DNA of 64,000 nucleotides from contig NZ_AP025508.1 in the NCBI RefSeq assembly GCF_024347615.1, positions 2,232,001-2,296,000 of the forward strand, in the 5' to 3' direction. The notes under the pieces were generated by a model. That model searched no databases. It saw only the letters and a list, made by a program, of their open reading frames with translations, and had not been told where the DNA came from. This stretch comes from Vibrio splendidus (lineage in GTDB: Bacteria; Pseudomonadota; Gammaproteobacteria; Enterobacterales; Vibrionaceae). The translations under genes and the position numbers were made by a program. Position 1 is the first letter of the stretch, and every line of letters starts with the position of its first letter. This document shows positions 8,355 through 18,004 of the stretch, one piece after another.

Positions 8355-8672
8355 TTACAGGGAGTAATCGAACACGATGATGTCATCTAACAAAGGACGA
8401 AACACATCTTTCAGCGCATCATGCTCTGGGTGCGGAAGATAGTTTTGACGCCCTGCTTCATCTGCGAACGTCATTAAAACGGAATGGGTATAACCTTGGT
8501 TCTTGTTTTCAGGACTGTCGTTTAGCCCCCACTCGACTGAAGTTACTCCTTCCACCTTACTGGGCATCGCTTCAAACAGTCCTTTCAGTTTCTCTATTTC
8601 AGAAGCTTCAGCCTCTTCTTTAAACTTAATCAGCAAAATATGACGAATCATTCCCGTTTCTTTTCGATTCAT
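8355..8672 (-). CDS. Dabb-family (stress-responsive alpha/beta barrel) protein
   Basis: The body MIRHILLIKFKEEAEASEIE ... VTSVEWGLNDSPENKNQGYT ... YLPHPEHDALKDVFRPLLDD is the ferredoxin-like Dabb domain (PF07876), about 98 residues, keeping the H of xRHxxxxKF and the PxHxxLxxxF motif. I use the ATG at 8672 (MNRKETGMIRH) because AAAGGA lies six bases ahead; an ATG at 8651 is the alternative. The longer frame up to 8777 adds unlike sequence and is unlikely. Dabb proteins form dimeric barrels. Some cyclise polyketides, but most bacterial ones are unassigned. It is a single gene. Confidence 0.8.
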   Translation of the reverse strand: MNRKETGMIRHILLIKFKEEAEASEIEKLKGLFEAMPSKVEGVTSVEWGLNDSPENKNQGYTHSVLMTFADEAGRQNYLPHPEHDALKDVFRPLLDDIIVFDYSL

Positions 8673-8828
8673 TCCTAGTCCTTTCGAGTCTTCGTTTGCT
8701 TGTGTGTCATTCTGAGACCACATCGAGTCACGAGTTAAAGTTAATAGAAAGACAAAATGCCACACGTTACACACCATGCCAAGGCTAGACCACTAGAGTT
8801 TATAAAATACCCCAAATCCCAAAACGAA

Positions 8829-8856
8829 AAATGCTGCACCCAAGGGCGCAGCATTT
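8829..8856 (-). terminator. Intrinsic terminator after the 79-residue secreted protein gene
   Basis: AAATGCTGC and GCAGCATTT (8829-8837 and 8848-8856) pair as a 9-bp stem. On the minus strand the stem is followed by a T-rich stretch, placing it just after the gene ending at 8887. Confidence 0.7.
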
Positions 8857-8886
8857 CTCATGACAATAGTAAGCACATCTTTAACG

Positions 8887-9126
8887 TTAGTCACGACGAC
8901 CTGTAAGCTGGATCGTTTGGTCTTGATCAACGTTCTTTTGGAATTGGATTCCGCCGTTAGACGCTTCATTTCTTCCTTCCAGTGTTAAGTCAGATTCAAC
9001 ACGCTCAGCCTTTACTTGATTACCTTCGCTTCTTGTCATGTCGATAGTCCCTGTATACGTACCGTCGGCAGCAAAAGCAGTATTCATTGAAAGAGCCATT
9101 AAGCCTAGTGCGATTAACTTTTTCAT
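8887..9126 (-). CDS. Small secreted protein of unknown function
   Basis: This 79-residue precursor has a clear signal peptide (MKKLIALGLMALSMNTAFA, cut before ADGTYTG). The mature part is about 60 residues, polar and charged, and ends LTGRRD. I do not recognise a family. A putative ribosome site (AGGTGATG) precedes the start, and a terminator follows the stop, so it looks like a real single-gene unit. The expected location is the periplasm. The sequence pattern DGTYTGTIDMT looks like one beta strand pair of a lipocalin-like or binding fold, but that is a guess. Confidence 0.7.
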   Translation of the reverse strand: MKKLIALGLMALSMNTAFAADGTYTGTIDMTRSEGNQVKAERVESDLTLEGRNEASNGGIQFQKNVDQDQTIQLTGRRD

Positions 9127-9382
9127 ACATCACCTCATATTATTTTTAATTATTTGTTCGTTTGGTATCTGTGTTTCTTTGTTGAGGTAACTTTAGCGCT
9201 TGAGTGCAAGCCATTCGAGGAAAAGCAAGATTTACCAAATGGAAAATCAAGGGATTAGCGAAGTTCTGACGCTGTTCTGTCTTATCTGTTTTGTACTACC
9301 ACTATGATATTAGAGTCACATAATTTCTGTACGCATACCGCACCGAAATTACTGCCTATAAAAGGATTCATTTGGAGAGCCT

Positions 9383-10267
9383 GTGGACATCAATCTAGAC
9401 ATTCAAAATATCCTCGTCATCAAGCGTATGTATGAACTTCGCAATGTTGGACTGGTTGCGGAGTCGCTAGGCAAAACCTCTGGGGCGATCAGCAAGAACC
9501 TCTCGAAGTTAAAGTTGCAGCTCGACGATCCACTGTTCATTCAAACCAAACACGGGTTTGAACCCACGACTTTTATTGAAACCAACATCGAAAATTTTGA
9601 GCAGATCTTGAGCAGCGTTGAAGCCATTAAACACCAAGTATTTTCGCCAGAAACTTACCAAGGTGATATCAAAATCTACGCAAATACACTGTTCTGGGAG
9701 CGCTTTGGCTCGAAGCTCTACTTTGCTCTGAGTAAAGAAGCCCCGCATGCTCACTACTCATTCGTTCGGTGGGGAAGCAATGTGAGGAACAGGCTCATCG
9801 ACGGCGAAGAATCCATAGCGGTTCATTACTTTGATGAAACCTTGCCACAATCAATTTCTCAAATGGAATTCGGCAAAGGAAAAGTGGTGTTCTTCGTGAG
9901 AGAGGCTCATCCAGCGAAAGACTTTGAGTCGCTCGCCAACTATCCAATCATTCTATTTAAAACCCCGGGATGGAATGACAATAAATACCCGATCCTTGAT
10001 CGCCTTAGGAATATCGGATTTCACGTCAACCCAAGAGTGGAAGTCGACCACCCTGCGATGATTCACGATGTTGTGTTCAAATCCGACTATTTTGGTATCA
10101 CCCTCAATGGCAGCGTACCAGAAGGCTGTCGTAGTATTGATTTGCCCGAAAAGCTGACGATCGATGTGGGTTATGTGATGAGCTGCCGTCGTTCACAGAA
10201 AGACGCGCCTTTGAATCAGTGGCTATTCCAAATGTTGAAATCCACCCTAAAAAACAAACAAGCGTAG
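9383..10267 (+). CDS. LysR-family transcriptional regulator
   Basis: The 294-residue protein has an N-terminal winged helix (residues 5-65: NILVIKRMYELRNVGLVAES, LGKTSGAISKNLSKLKLQL, LDDPLFIQTKHGFEPT) in the LysR form, and a substrate-binding-like C-terminal domain (about 90-290). The start is GTG at 9383 with GGAGAG seven bases ahead. It faces tnaA: the two genes converge with terminators between them, so it does not share a promoter with tnaA. A role in tryptophan/indole control is possible from position only. It is weakly similar to typical LysR effectors; no ligand can be named. Confidence 0.85.
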   Translation: MDINLDIQNILVIKRMYELRNVGLVAESLGKTSGAISKNLSKLKLQLDDPLFIQTKHGFEPTTFIETNIENFEQILSSVEAIKHQVFSPETYQGDIKIYANTLFWERFGSKLYFALSKEAPHAHYSFVRWGSNVRNRLIDGEESIAVHYFDETLPQSISQMEFGKGKVVFFVREAHPAKDFESLANYPIILFKTPGWNDNKYPILDRLRNIGFHVNPRVEVDHPAMIHDVVFKSDYFGITLNGSVPEGCRSIDLPEKLTIDVGYVMSCRRSQKDAPLNQWLFQMLKSTLKNKQA

Positions 10268-10373
10268 TTCAACATCTAAAGGCCTAAATGATTAACGGGT
10301 TAAGAGCTTATAAAGCTTAAAGACTTAGCCGCTTAGCTGCTTGATGACTTAACTCCCTACCATCCAAAAAAGA

Positions 10374-10395
10374 AAAGGCTCCCGAGGGGGCCTTT
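10374..10395 (-). terminator. Terminator between the LysR gene and tnaA
   Basis: AAAGGCTCC and GGGGCCTTT pair around a short loop. On the minus strand the stem is followed by TTCTTTTTT, so it should serve tnaA, which ends at 10434. The plus-strand side is less T-rich. Confidence 0.65.
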
Positions 10396-10433
10396 GATTA
10401 GGGTTCTAGTGACTATTCGCTTATGTTTTTATT

Positions 10434-11906
10434 TTAAAATGCTTCTTCGAGCGTTTGTTCGTTCTTTTTTTCTGTTTGTTTCTCGCTGGTCTCTACCTCT
10501 TTCAAGCGCGCAGTGAAATGTCTTAACACCGGCGGTTCGTAAGTAAAATCGAGCCCTTTCACTTTCCCAGCATTCTCTTTCACTTTTTCGAATGCTTCGA
10601 TGATGAAGTCCATGTGCGTTTGTGTGTAGGTCGCGCGAGGAATGGTAAGGCGTAACAACTCAGCAGGACATGGGTGTTGTTCACCGGTTACTGGGTCGCG
10701 ACCTTGCAGCAATGAGCCAATCTCAACCGCTCTGATACCCGCGACTTTATAGAGTTCACACGCCAAAGCATGTGCCGGGAACTGACCTGCTGGAATATGA
10801 GGAAGCAGTTTACCCGCATCGACAAACGCAGCGTGACCACCTGCTTGCTGGCACACGATGCCCATCGCTTCTAAGCCATCGACTAAGTATTGAACCTGAC
10901 CAATACGGTACTCTAACCAATCTTGGCGCATGCCGTCATAAAGGCCAACCGCAAGACGCTCCATCGCGCCACCTTCTAAGCCACCATAGGTTGGGAAGCC
11001 TTCTTGCACCACACACAAAGTTCGACACTCTGTGTACACATCCATGAAAGAGTCGTCTTTAAAGCACAACAAGCCGCCCATTTGTACCATGGCATCTTTC
11101 TTGGCAGACATGGCTAAGCCATCCGCGTATTTGTAAGACTCACGAGTGATCTGTTCGATTGTCCAATCTTGATAACCCGCTTCTCGTTGTTGAATGAAGT
11201 AGGCATTTTCAGCGTAGCGTGCAGAGTCCATGATCACAGGGATGTCGTACTTCTGAGCAACTTGATACACGGCTTTTAGATTGGCGATAGACACTGGCTG
11301 CCCACCAGCAGAGTTACAAGTAATGGTGCTCACAATGTAAGGAACATTAGCCGCGCCCGCTTCTAAGATCGCTTCTTCCAGCTTCGCCACATCGAAGTTG
11401 CCTTTGAAGTCCGCATTCACTGAGGTATCGAACGCTTCTTTGGTATAAACGTTCTTCGCCACACAGCAATTCACTTGGGTGTGGCCTTGTGTTGTGTCGA
11501 AGAAGTAGTTCGACAGAGCGACCATTTTGCTGCGATCGAGTCCCTTTTCCATTTCACGCTTCTTGATAAGAACAGGTATGTAGATCTGCTCTGCGCCGCG
11601 CCCTTGGTGTGTTGGAATCGTCAACTCGTAACCGAAGATATCCTTAACCGCATTCGACAATGCGTAGTAACTGCGACTACCACTGTAAGCTTCATCCCCC
11701 ATTAACATCGCGGCTTGCATACGTTGGGTGATAGATCCGGTTCCGCTGTCTGTCAGTAAGTCGATAAACACATCATCACTATCCAGTAAGAATGGGTTCA
11801 TGCCCGCTTCAACAATGGCTTGCTCACGATATGCAGAGGTTGTTCTTTTTACTGGTTCTACAACACGAATACGAAACGGTTCTGGTAGATGTTTGAAGTT
11901 TTCCAT
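10434..11906 (-). CDS. tnaA: Tryptophanase (tryptophan indole-lyase)
   Basis: The 490-residue protein starts [15 protein letters not shown] and follows E. coli TnaA closely along its length, for example [67 protein letters not shown] and [20 protein letters not shown]. The PLP lysine sits in [15 protein letters not shown]. The enzyme splits L-tryptophan to indole, pyruvate and ammonia in the cytoplasm; indole is a signal in vibrios. The C-terminus carries an extra charged tail ([19 protein letters not shown]) not in the E. coli enzyme. No tnaB permease follows, and no TnaC-type W-x-D-x-P leader peptide is visible upstream. Tyrosine phenol-lyase is the near alternative but fits less well. Confidence 0.95.
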   Translation of the reverse strand: MENFKHLPEPFRIRVVEPVKRTTSAYREQAIVEAGMNPFLLDSDDVFIDLLTDSGTGSITQRMQAAMLMGDEAYSGSRSYYALSNAVKDIFGYELTIPTHQGRGAEQIYIPVLIKKREMEKGLDRSKMVALSNYFFDTTQGHTQVNCCVAKNVYTKEAFDTSVNADFKGNFDVAKLEEAILEAGAANVPYIVSTITCNSAGGQPVSIANLKAVYQVAQKYDIPVIMDSARYAENAYFIQQREAGYQDWTIEQITRESYKYADGLAMSAKKDAMVQMGGLLCFKDDSFMDVYTECRTLCVVQEGFPTYGGLEGGAMERLAVGLYDGMRQDWLEYRIGQVQYLVDGLEAMGIVCQQAGGHAAFVDAGKLLPHIPAGQFPAHALACELYKVAGIRAVEIGSLLQGRDPVTGEQHPCPAELLRLTIPRATYTQTHMDFIIEAFEKVKENAGKVKGLDFTYEPPVLRHFTARLKEVETSEKQTEKKNEQTLEEAF

Positions 11907-12655
11907 AATAGTACCTTTCTATACATTCCGATCAGGTCGAAATCTATTTTCTTTAGATGTCACGAATCCTCACCATTAATTTAATAGCTCCGCATAAAGA
12001 TAGACGGAAAATTAACAGTGAAAATAAACAAGTTAAATAATTAGTTATTAATCGAACCTAAACAGAGGCTGAGATAATTAGCGAGAACGACAAAACAACG
12101 AATATTCTGCACGAAATAATAAGTGCGACATTCATGCGTTCAAAGGTTATCAAAGCTGCTAATAGGTAAACAAAGCACGCTGCTTTGCTGGCGCGTGACG
12201 CCTAGAGGGTACTACTCTGAAGAAAGGCGGAACGAGAGCTGGTGATCTAAGGTATACCAAGCTAACAAGGTTAGCCATGTTGTTGATTGCCATTTCAGAT
12301 ACATGTTCACAATATATCCCTACGTTGAAATCAAGATGATCCGAAATTTAAATATAGTGCAATTGTTTTATAAATACAGCTTAGAAAAGTATAAATGTGA
12401 TCAACATTTAGAATGATAATTAAATACGATAGCATGTTATATAAACTGTGAATCACAGCCGTTTACATACTATTAAACTAGTTCAGCGAGTTACTTAATA
12501 ATATCGAATCTCTTTTAAACTCAATACATCTCTAATAAGGGGCAAATATGGCTGTTTTCTGGAAATCTATTGAGCTAAAAAGCCAAGATCTAGAAAAGAT
12601 AAGCTCTGATGAGTCTCAAGCCTCATCAGAACCGTTTTGCAGCCGCAGTCGTGGA
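11907..12655. other. Long tnaA upstream region with a possible leader element
   Basis: The 750 bases upstream of tnaA hold no gene on either strand that I trust. A 44-codon minus-strand frame (12293 to 12159, MAINNMANLV ... KQRALFTY) lies in a less AT-rich block. It overlaps a hairpin, CAAAGCA-CGC-TGCTTTG, at about 12171-12188. It has no tryptophan, so it is not TnaC-like. A weak terminator-type hairpin for the GTPase operon is at 12605-12630 (TCTGATGAG / CTCATCAGA). The rest is AT-rich and without structure I can name. Confidence 0.4.
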
Positions 12656-14356
12656 TTACTTTTTCTTCACGACTTGCTTGATGGCCATTTCAGCCAGTTT
12701 TGGCGTCGCTGCTTTCAATGCACTGGGGGCAACCTTCTTACCCGCCTTGACCGCTTTATTCAGTTGGCCTTTAACCGACGTGCCTCTTTTCATGGCTTCT
12801 AAACGTTGGCGGTTTCTCTGCACGTTATTTGCGTCAGCGATACGTTCGAGTAACGTCTGCCTTAAAGTATCTAAACCAAACTGTACCTTTTCTGGCGCAA
12901 TCGCCAGCGGTAACACGATATCGGTTTGCAGCAATATATGATTGTATTCGAGCGCTTGAGCAATGATCTTTGCTTTGGTTGATGTTGGATTCTCTAAGTC
13001 ATACGGCGGTTGCCAATCGTCTACAGGCTTTAATCGGTCTACCTGATTCACAACCGACACCACAATCGGTTTCTTGCGTGAGATGTTCTTAGGATCGTCA
13101 TAGAAAGCATCAAATCTATCTTTCAATTGCTTATCCAAATCACGCGCAGATTGATTGGCTTTAAGCACCCATAACACCACATCGGCTTGGGTCATCTCTT
13201 TCAGCATTAAGGCTTCGGTTTTAGGATTGCCATCAAGCCCTTGAAGATCAACCACGCGAACATCATTGTCGTCGACAAACGCGTTGTATACCGTTGAAGT
13301 GTCGGTTGATGGCAGTACATCCACTTCAGCTACCAACTCTTGCTTAAGCGCATTGATAAGCGAAGATTTACCAGAACTGGTTTGCCCCACCAGCACGATT
13401 CGCACGGGTTCTAACTCTGGAGCAAAGCGTTGTTCGTCGAGTTCAGAAACATCAGACGCTTTCAGTGCTTCATCTTCAATGCTGAAACGTCCGCTATAGA
13501 GATCAATCGCCACCGCCGCAACTTCATCTAATAAGGCTTGCTTGGCGGCGTATTGCATGTCATCAACCACACCTCTTGTCATTGAAGATGTCGCTTGCTC
13601 TCTCCCTAAATCAGAAACAACTTTTAACGGGTTCAAATAGAGGTTTTTGAGGTGATTCCCCCAAATAGCGGCCTTAACGATCTTCTGCCCTAGCTCGCCA
13701 TATTTATCATAGGCTTCGTAGCCCGCCTTAATGTAAGAAACCTTGAGATACTCAATGCCCGGTATATGCTCTCGCACTACCAGTTTGTAGCGTCGGCTTA
13801 CCTCTTCGAACAGCTTTAGCCCTTCAGGAATCGAGAAATCGAGCGATTTCTTATCAAACTTTTTCGCCACAAACTCAAGTACTTCTAAACCGGTTTGGTC
13901 TAGGTTGCCCCACTCTATGTCGACCATTAATTGTTGGCGTACATGGTGTTTTGAATCATTCCAGATCGACAGTTCTTTTTGAGACCAATCAGTCGAAGCC
14001 TTAACCAATGCATCGTTGATATCAGCTTTGTTATGTTGTGATTCAGATTCAGAAGCATCTTCGCCAAGGCCGTCGCTCTCTTTATTTGAGAAGGGCTCCG
14101 TACTTGAAGATCGGCGTGAAGAGCGGCTTGAAGAATCGCGAGAAGAACGGCTAGAAATAAACAAAGGAATGGTGAATACCAAGGTACTCACGGCAATGGC
14201 AATCGACATTTCGAGTAGGTAACCGTATTTGATCGCCAAGAAGACACCAAAACCCATCATGATAATGCTAGGGAAGATGGCAGAAATCAGGGCAATACCC
14301 CAGCGGCCGCTCGATAGCACTGCCAGTAATCGAAATAGGTTTCTAATTTTCTTCAT
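12656..14356 (-). CDS. Membrane-anchored dynamin-like/Era-type GTPase
   Basis: The 566-residue protein has two TM segments (about 21-43 and 46-68), a Ser/Arg/Asp-rich linker (70-90), a helical region (110-300) and a GTPase domain. G motifs are clear: P-loop GQTSSGKSS at 324-332, G3 DLQG at 370-373 (D-x-x-G), and G4 NQVD at 437-440. The end is strongly basic (AIKQVVKKK). It overlaps the next upstream GTPase gene by 14 bases, so the two are translated as a coupled pair. Such TM-GTPase pairs of the YfjP/YkfA type occur widely; their cellular role is not settled. It is not FeoB, Der or Era, since it lacks their domains. Confidence 0.8.
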   Translation of the reverse strand: MKKIRNLFRLLAVLSSGRWGIALISAIFPSIIMMGFGVFLAIKYGYLLEMSIAIAVSTLVFTIPLFISSRSSRDSSSRSSRRSSSTEPFSNKESDGLGEDASESESQHNKADINDALVKASTDWSQKELSIWNDSKHHVRQQLMVDIEWGNLDQTGLEVLEFVAKKFDKKSLDFSIPEGLKLFEEVSRRYKLVVREHIPGIEYLKVSYIKAGYEAYDKYGELGQKIVKAAIWGNHLKNLYLNPLKVVSDLGREQATSSMTRGVVDDMQYAAKQALLDEVAAVAIDLYSGRFSIEDEALKASDVSELDEQRFAPELEPVRIVLVGQTSSGKSSLINALKQELVAEVDVLPSTDTSTVYNAFVDDNDVRVVDLQGLDGNPKTEALMLKEMTQADVVLWVLKANQSARDLDKQLKDRFDAFYDDPKNISRKKPIVVSVVNQVDRLKPVDDWQPPYDLENPTSTKAKIIAQALEYNHILLQTDIVLPLAIAPEKVQFGLDTLRQTLLERIADANNVQRNRQRLEAMKRGTSVKGQLNKAVKAGKKVAPSALKAATPKLAEMAIKQVVKKK

Positions 14357-15455
14357 AGCCCGACGCCGCCTTTCCTTTTTTCAGGGATTCTTTGTAGATC
14401 TTCTGCATCTCTTGTTCAGACACTTCTTCGCCTTTGTTCTTATGATAGAAGTAAAAACAAGCCGCGCGACCTAAACCATAAGAGGTGCCGAAACTCATTG
14501 CCGCTGCAGCCACTGCCCCTACCGTTTGACCATAAACTGGAATCAGCTTTATCAACTGTCGAGTGCCCAGCTTCATTCCGTATTGCAAAGCAAAGCTGCT
14601 TCCCAGAGTGCCTATCAGCTCACTGAAGACTCTCTTGTTCCACTCGACCCCATATTGATTCGCTAAACTATGTAGCATTTTCGCTTGAATCGCAGGCACC
14701 GACACCAAACCAACACCCGGAATCAGGTCGCTCGCTGCCGTGCTTCCTGCGTACCAAAGCACTTCATTTTCTACTTGATCAAAGTTGGCTTCTTCTTGCG
14801 TGGAATGCTCTTTGTCTTGCACCATCATTCCAATAACAGGAAGAATACTGGTCAGCTTTTCTAACAAGATGTCATAGTTGTAAATTGAACCACTGTTATT
14901 GCTCGAGTCATCCGTTTCGAAATCGACTGCTACCGATTCAAACTCTTTACCCCAAGCCTTCTCGACTTGGTTGGTGTTGAACTGAACCTGCCTTGCTCGA
15001 TCTGGTTCACTGGAAGACAACACTGCAGTATGAACAAGCAACAAGTGTTTAATTTTCTTCTGTTTCTTAATCTGCTTTAGAGCCGCAAGCACTGAGGATT
15101 GTTCAGGTTCGTCGGCTTTCATTACAACGACTAACGCATTACCTGCCTGGCCAATCTCTTCCAGATCCTCTTTCGCATCATAATTCGCTTCGCTTAATCC
15201 TCTGGTATCGAGAAAGCGCATCACGGGTTTGTCTTGTGGAAATTCGTAAGACATCGCCGTCATGGTACAAGGCGCAAAACCATTGCCCACTTCTACAGAC
15301 GAGTCACCAGTCACCGCCTGAATAAACGATGACTTGCCCGCCCCCGTTTTTCCCAAGAGCCACAATGTCGGCAGATGCTGACGCTGGTATTCATGAGCCT
15401 GAGTAAGATCTGGGTTCTTGCTCGGATTAATGAAGTCTTTTATTTGATCAAACAT
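14343..15455 (-). CDS. GTPase with C-terminal hydrophobic DUF697-like domain
   Basis: From the ATG at 15455 the protein has 370 residues. The P-loop GKTGAGKSS is at 35-43, G3 DTRGL at 83-87. A standard NKxD is not evident, the equivalent strand reading HLLLVHTAVLSSS. The C-terminal third (LIPGVGLVSVPAIQAKMLHS ... LIPVYGQTVGAVAAAAMSFG) is glycine- and alanine-rich, as in DUF697/YcjF proteins, and probably inserts in or docks on the membrane. The longer frame to 15506 adds 17 residues without a better ribosome site; a GTG at about 15470 is another option. It is the promoter-proximal gene of a two-gene operon. Confidence 0.78.
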   Translation of the reverse strand: MFDQIKDFINPSKNPDLTQAHEYQRQHLPTLWLLGKTGAGKSSFIQAVTGDSSVEVGNGFAPCTMTAMSYEFPQDKPVMRFLDTRGLSEANYDAKEDLEEIGQAGNALVVVMKADEPEQSSVLAALKQIKKQKKIKHLLLVHTAVLSSSEPDRARQVQFNTNQVEKAWGKEFESVAVDFETDDSSNNSGSIYNYDILLEKLTSILPVIGMMVQDKEHSTQEEANFDQVENEVLWYAGSTAASDLIPGVGLVSVPAIQAKMLHSLANQYGVEWNKRVFSELIGTLGSSFALQYGMKLGTRQLIKLIPVYGQTVGAVAAAAMSFGTSYGLGRAACFYFYHKNKGEEVSEQEMQKIYKESLKKGKAASGYEEN

Positions 15456-15695
15456 GTTTAGAGTAACGCTCACTTGATGTTGAGATTCGAGTTGATGACA
15501 AAGCAATACTGATTTATATAATCACAAATCATATTAAACTTATGTTTGTTCAGTCGCACAGGTTTACAATACCTAAACGCTTGTTTTTATTTGCGCGCTC
15601 ATTTTTTATAGGCGCTTTTTTATACGTGCGGGTATCATCGTATTGATTCACGCATCGAACAAACATCAACAAACACAGAGAAGTAAAAGGTAAGT

Positions 15696-16193
15696 ATGGA
15701 ACAAATTTATTTAGCTGGCGGTTGCTTATGGGGCGTACAGGAATTTATTAAGTACGTTCCTGGTGTTATCAGCACAGAAGCAGGCCGTGCCAATGGAAGC
15801 GCCCAGCTAACAGAAAACGGGTCGACGCAAGGCGATTACGATGGCTATGCAGAGTGCGTACAAATTGAATTTGATCCAAGCGTCACGTCTGTAATGATTT
15901 TGATGAAACACTTGTTTGAGATTATCAACCCTTACAGCGTCAATAAACAAGGTGTCGATGTCGGAGAGAAGTACCGCACAGGCGTATACAGCACCAACGC
16001 AGCACACTTAACAGAAGCTAAGCACTATGTTGCCTCTCGTGACGACGCCGACCGTATCGCACTCGAGATATTGCCATTGACCAATTATGTTGCCAGCGAC
16101 GACATCCACCAGCATCATTTGAGCCTATTTCCTGAAGATCATCACTTATGCCATATCCCTTGGGATCTGCTGCATAAGTATAAATCACAGTAG
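15696..16193 (+). CDS. msrA: Peptide-methionine (S)-S-oxide reductase, MsrA family
   Basis: The 165-residue protein begins MEQIYLAGGCLWGVQEFIKY; the nucleophile is Cys10 in GGCLWG, where most MsrA enzymes have GCFWG. Further MsrA landmarks are the region YDGYAECVQIEFDPS and NPYSVNKQGVDVGEKYRTGVY, which corresponds to the usual D-x-G-x-Q-Y-R motif. It reduces methionine-S-sulfoxide in free or protein form in the cytoplasm. The sequence is divergent (L for F beside the catalytic Cys), so it may be one of several MsrA paralogs in the genome. It is a single gene with its own terminator, in front of the alginate locus. Confidence 0.85.
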   Translation: MEQIYLAGGCLWGVQEFIKYVPGVISTEAGRANGSAQLTENGSTQGDYDGYAECVQIEFDPSVTSVMILMKHLFEIINPYSVNKQGVDVGEKYRTGVYSTNAAHLTEAKHYVASRDDADRIALEILPLTNYVASDDIHQHHLSLFPEDHHLCHIPWDLLHKYKSQ

Positions 16194-16233
16194 TCACGAC
16201 GTAAGATCGAGATAGTCACAACCTAAGATCGAT

Positions 16234-16268
16234 AAAGCCTCAACAGACATTATCTGTTGAGGCTTTTT
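16234..16268 (+). terminator. Intrinsic terminator after msrA
   Basis: AAAGCCTCAACAGA (16234-16247) pairs with TCTGTTGAGGCTTT (16253-16266), 14 bp, loop CATTA, followed by further T. It is a strong terminator on the plus strand. Confidence 0.9.
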
Positions 16269-16360
16269 AAGTGTTAATGGTCAAGACAGCTATCGTGAAT
16301 TGATTTGATAGCTCAAACCATTAAGCATTAGCCATTAAGTAATGACCCATAGCCAATAAC

Positions 16361-17977
16361 TTACTTAGTCGTATTCTCAAGCACGTAGTCCGGACCCGCT
16401 GTTTCAGCCGTCACGACCGCAAGTTTAGACACGTCTGCACCTTCGCCTTGATAAGCGTTGATACCGTTCTCAACCGTCATTTTTGGCAGTTCAACCGAAT
16501 AGCTTTCAATCAGCTCAGAATCCGTCACTTGACCCACGTAAGTTTCGTCTGTGTAGGTTGCGCCGACTAATGGGAAATCTTGCGTTGCACGCACACTGAC
16601 AAACTCAGGTGATTGCGAGTTATCAACCACGTTGTGTTTGAACGCTACATCAACACCTGCATAAATCTTTTCAACTTCCGTATTATTGAACAGGCTAACA
16701 CGGTGAGTTTGGTTGCCATAGATAATGCCCCACTCAGTGTCGACTAGAGAGTTATTTTCGATGGTGATGTTTTTCGGCGTCCATTGCTTGTTCAGCTCTT
16801 TGCCCTTCACTGATTGATCTAGCTGTTCACCATTCGCTACGTCGATGATACCTGTGTTAATAACAATGCCGCCACGTAGGTCGGCATTGCCTTCAATCAC
16901 ACCGTCACGTCCACGAGTATTCGCAATGTAGTTATTACGGATCACATGGTCTTCGTCGTAGATTCGAATACCACCCGTTAAGTTCTTTTTATTACCTAGA
17001 ATAATGTTATTTTCAACACTACTTCCTTTACCATGACGCAAAGAAATCAAAGCTGAACTTTCAAAAATCGTATTACCAGAAATTGTGTTGCCACCCGACT
17101 TAACTGAGACAAGCTCGCGCTCGCCATCCATGTCGATCATCAAGTTATTAACGAATTTTGAATTAGAATCCCACTGAGAAGATTTTGAATCACCAATACG
17201 AAGTGCTTCCCAGCTGTTGCCGTTGTAACGAATCGCCTCTTTGATATCGAATTCGTTAAACTGGTTCGGCTTTTGATCCATGAAGATATTATTTGCGATC
17301 AGATGGTTGTCTGGCGTGTCATCTTTTTGCACACCAATCAACGTGCCGCGTTTTTGCTTACCTTCGAAACGGTTGTTGATGACTTTGCCGTCTTTACCCC
17401 ATAGAGAAACCCATAGGTATCTTGGGTATTCAGAACGACGCTCATCAGGTTGATATTCATAAGCGTGGTTGAAATAGTAAAATGTTGAATTCTTTAAAGT
17501 GTTGTTGTCGCCCATCATTCGTACGCCGCCAAACCTTTCGTTAGGACCGCCCTCAGTAAATACCAAGCCATCAAGCGTGATGTCATCGCCTTTCAGTTCA
17601 AACTGAATCAAACCAGTGATCCACGCAGAACCTGCTTGCTCAGCCTTGATAGTGATGTCATTCGCCGTAATAGTCACTTGACCTAAGTTCGCGTATTTAC
17701 CAGCAGGGATCACCACTTCGTCGCCATCTTTTAGGTTTTCAAATTGTGCTTTAAGTGCAGCAACTTGTTCTTCTGAAGCAACGGCTAAAGTGTCGCCATC
17801 GACCTCAGTTAAGCGGTCACTGCTCAACAGGTAACTACGGTCGATTTCGCTAATAGCTGGCGCAGCTTGTTCAGCGACACTGACTGCGGGTGCTGTTTTT
17901 TCTTGTGTTGTACAGCCAGTTGCAAAAGCGAGCGTGAACGCGCTAATAATGCTTACCGATAATAGTTTTTTGTTCAT
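16361..17977 (-). CDS. Polysaccharide lyase family 6 (alginate lyase), lipoprotein
   Basis: From the ATG at 17977 the precursor has 538 residues. It begins with a lipoprotein signal (SAFTLAFATGC, lipid Cys near residue 22). The rest is a right-handed parallel beta-helix: repeated N-rich turns such as NNTLKNSTFYYF, VINNRFEGKQKRGTLIG, NTISGNTIFESSALISLRHG and VIRNNYIANTRGRDGVIEG. The last two carry the K and R around NRFEGKQKRG that PL6 enzymes use as base and acid, with a calcium neutraliser. PL6 covers chondroitinase B and alginate lyases; the surrounding genes make alginate the likely substrate. It follows the first symporter gene, separated by a terminator-like hairpin. Confidence 0.88.
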   Translation of the reverse strand: MNKKLLSVSIISAFTLAFATGCTTQEKTAPAVSVAEQAAPAISEIDRSYLLSSDRLTEVDGDTLAVASEEQVAALKAQFENLKDGDEVVIPAGKYANLGQVTITANDITIKAEQAGSAWITGLIQFELKGDDITLDGLVFTEGGPNERFGGVRMMGDNNTLKNSTFYYFNHAYEYQPDERRSEYPRYLWVSLWGKDGKVINNRFEGKQKRGTLIGVQKDDTPDNHLIANNIFMDQKPNQFNEFDIKEAIRYNGNSWEALRIGDSKSSQWDSNSKFVNNLMIDMDGERELVSVKSGGNTISGNTIFESSALISLRHGKGSSVENNIILGNKKNLTGGIRIYDEDHVIRNNYIANTRGRDGVIEGNADLRGGIVINTGIIDVANGEQLDQSVKGKELNKQWTPKNITIENNSLVDTEWGIIYGNQTHRVSLFNNTEVEKIYAGVDVAFKHNVVDNSQSPEFVSVRATQDFPLVGATYTDETYVGQVTDSELIESYSVELPKMTVENGINAYQGEGADVSKLAVVTAETAGPDYVLENTTK

Positions 17978-18004
17978 CGTACATCTCACGTTAAAGTTTG
18001 GATT

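Noticed and set aside
12159..12293. 44-codon frame upstream of tnaA as a TnaC leader peptide
   Set aside because: It has no tryptophan and no D-x-x-P ending, and no good ribosome site. Kept only as a note on the region.
12548..12941. Plus-strand frames at 12548 and 12609
   Set aside because: They mostly overlap the 3' end of the GTPase gene on the other strand and show shadow-type composition.
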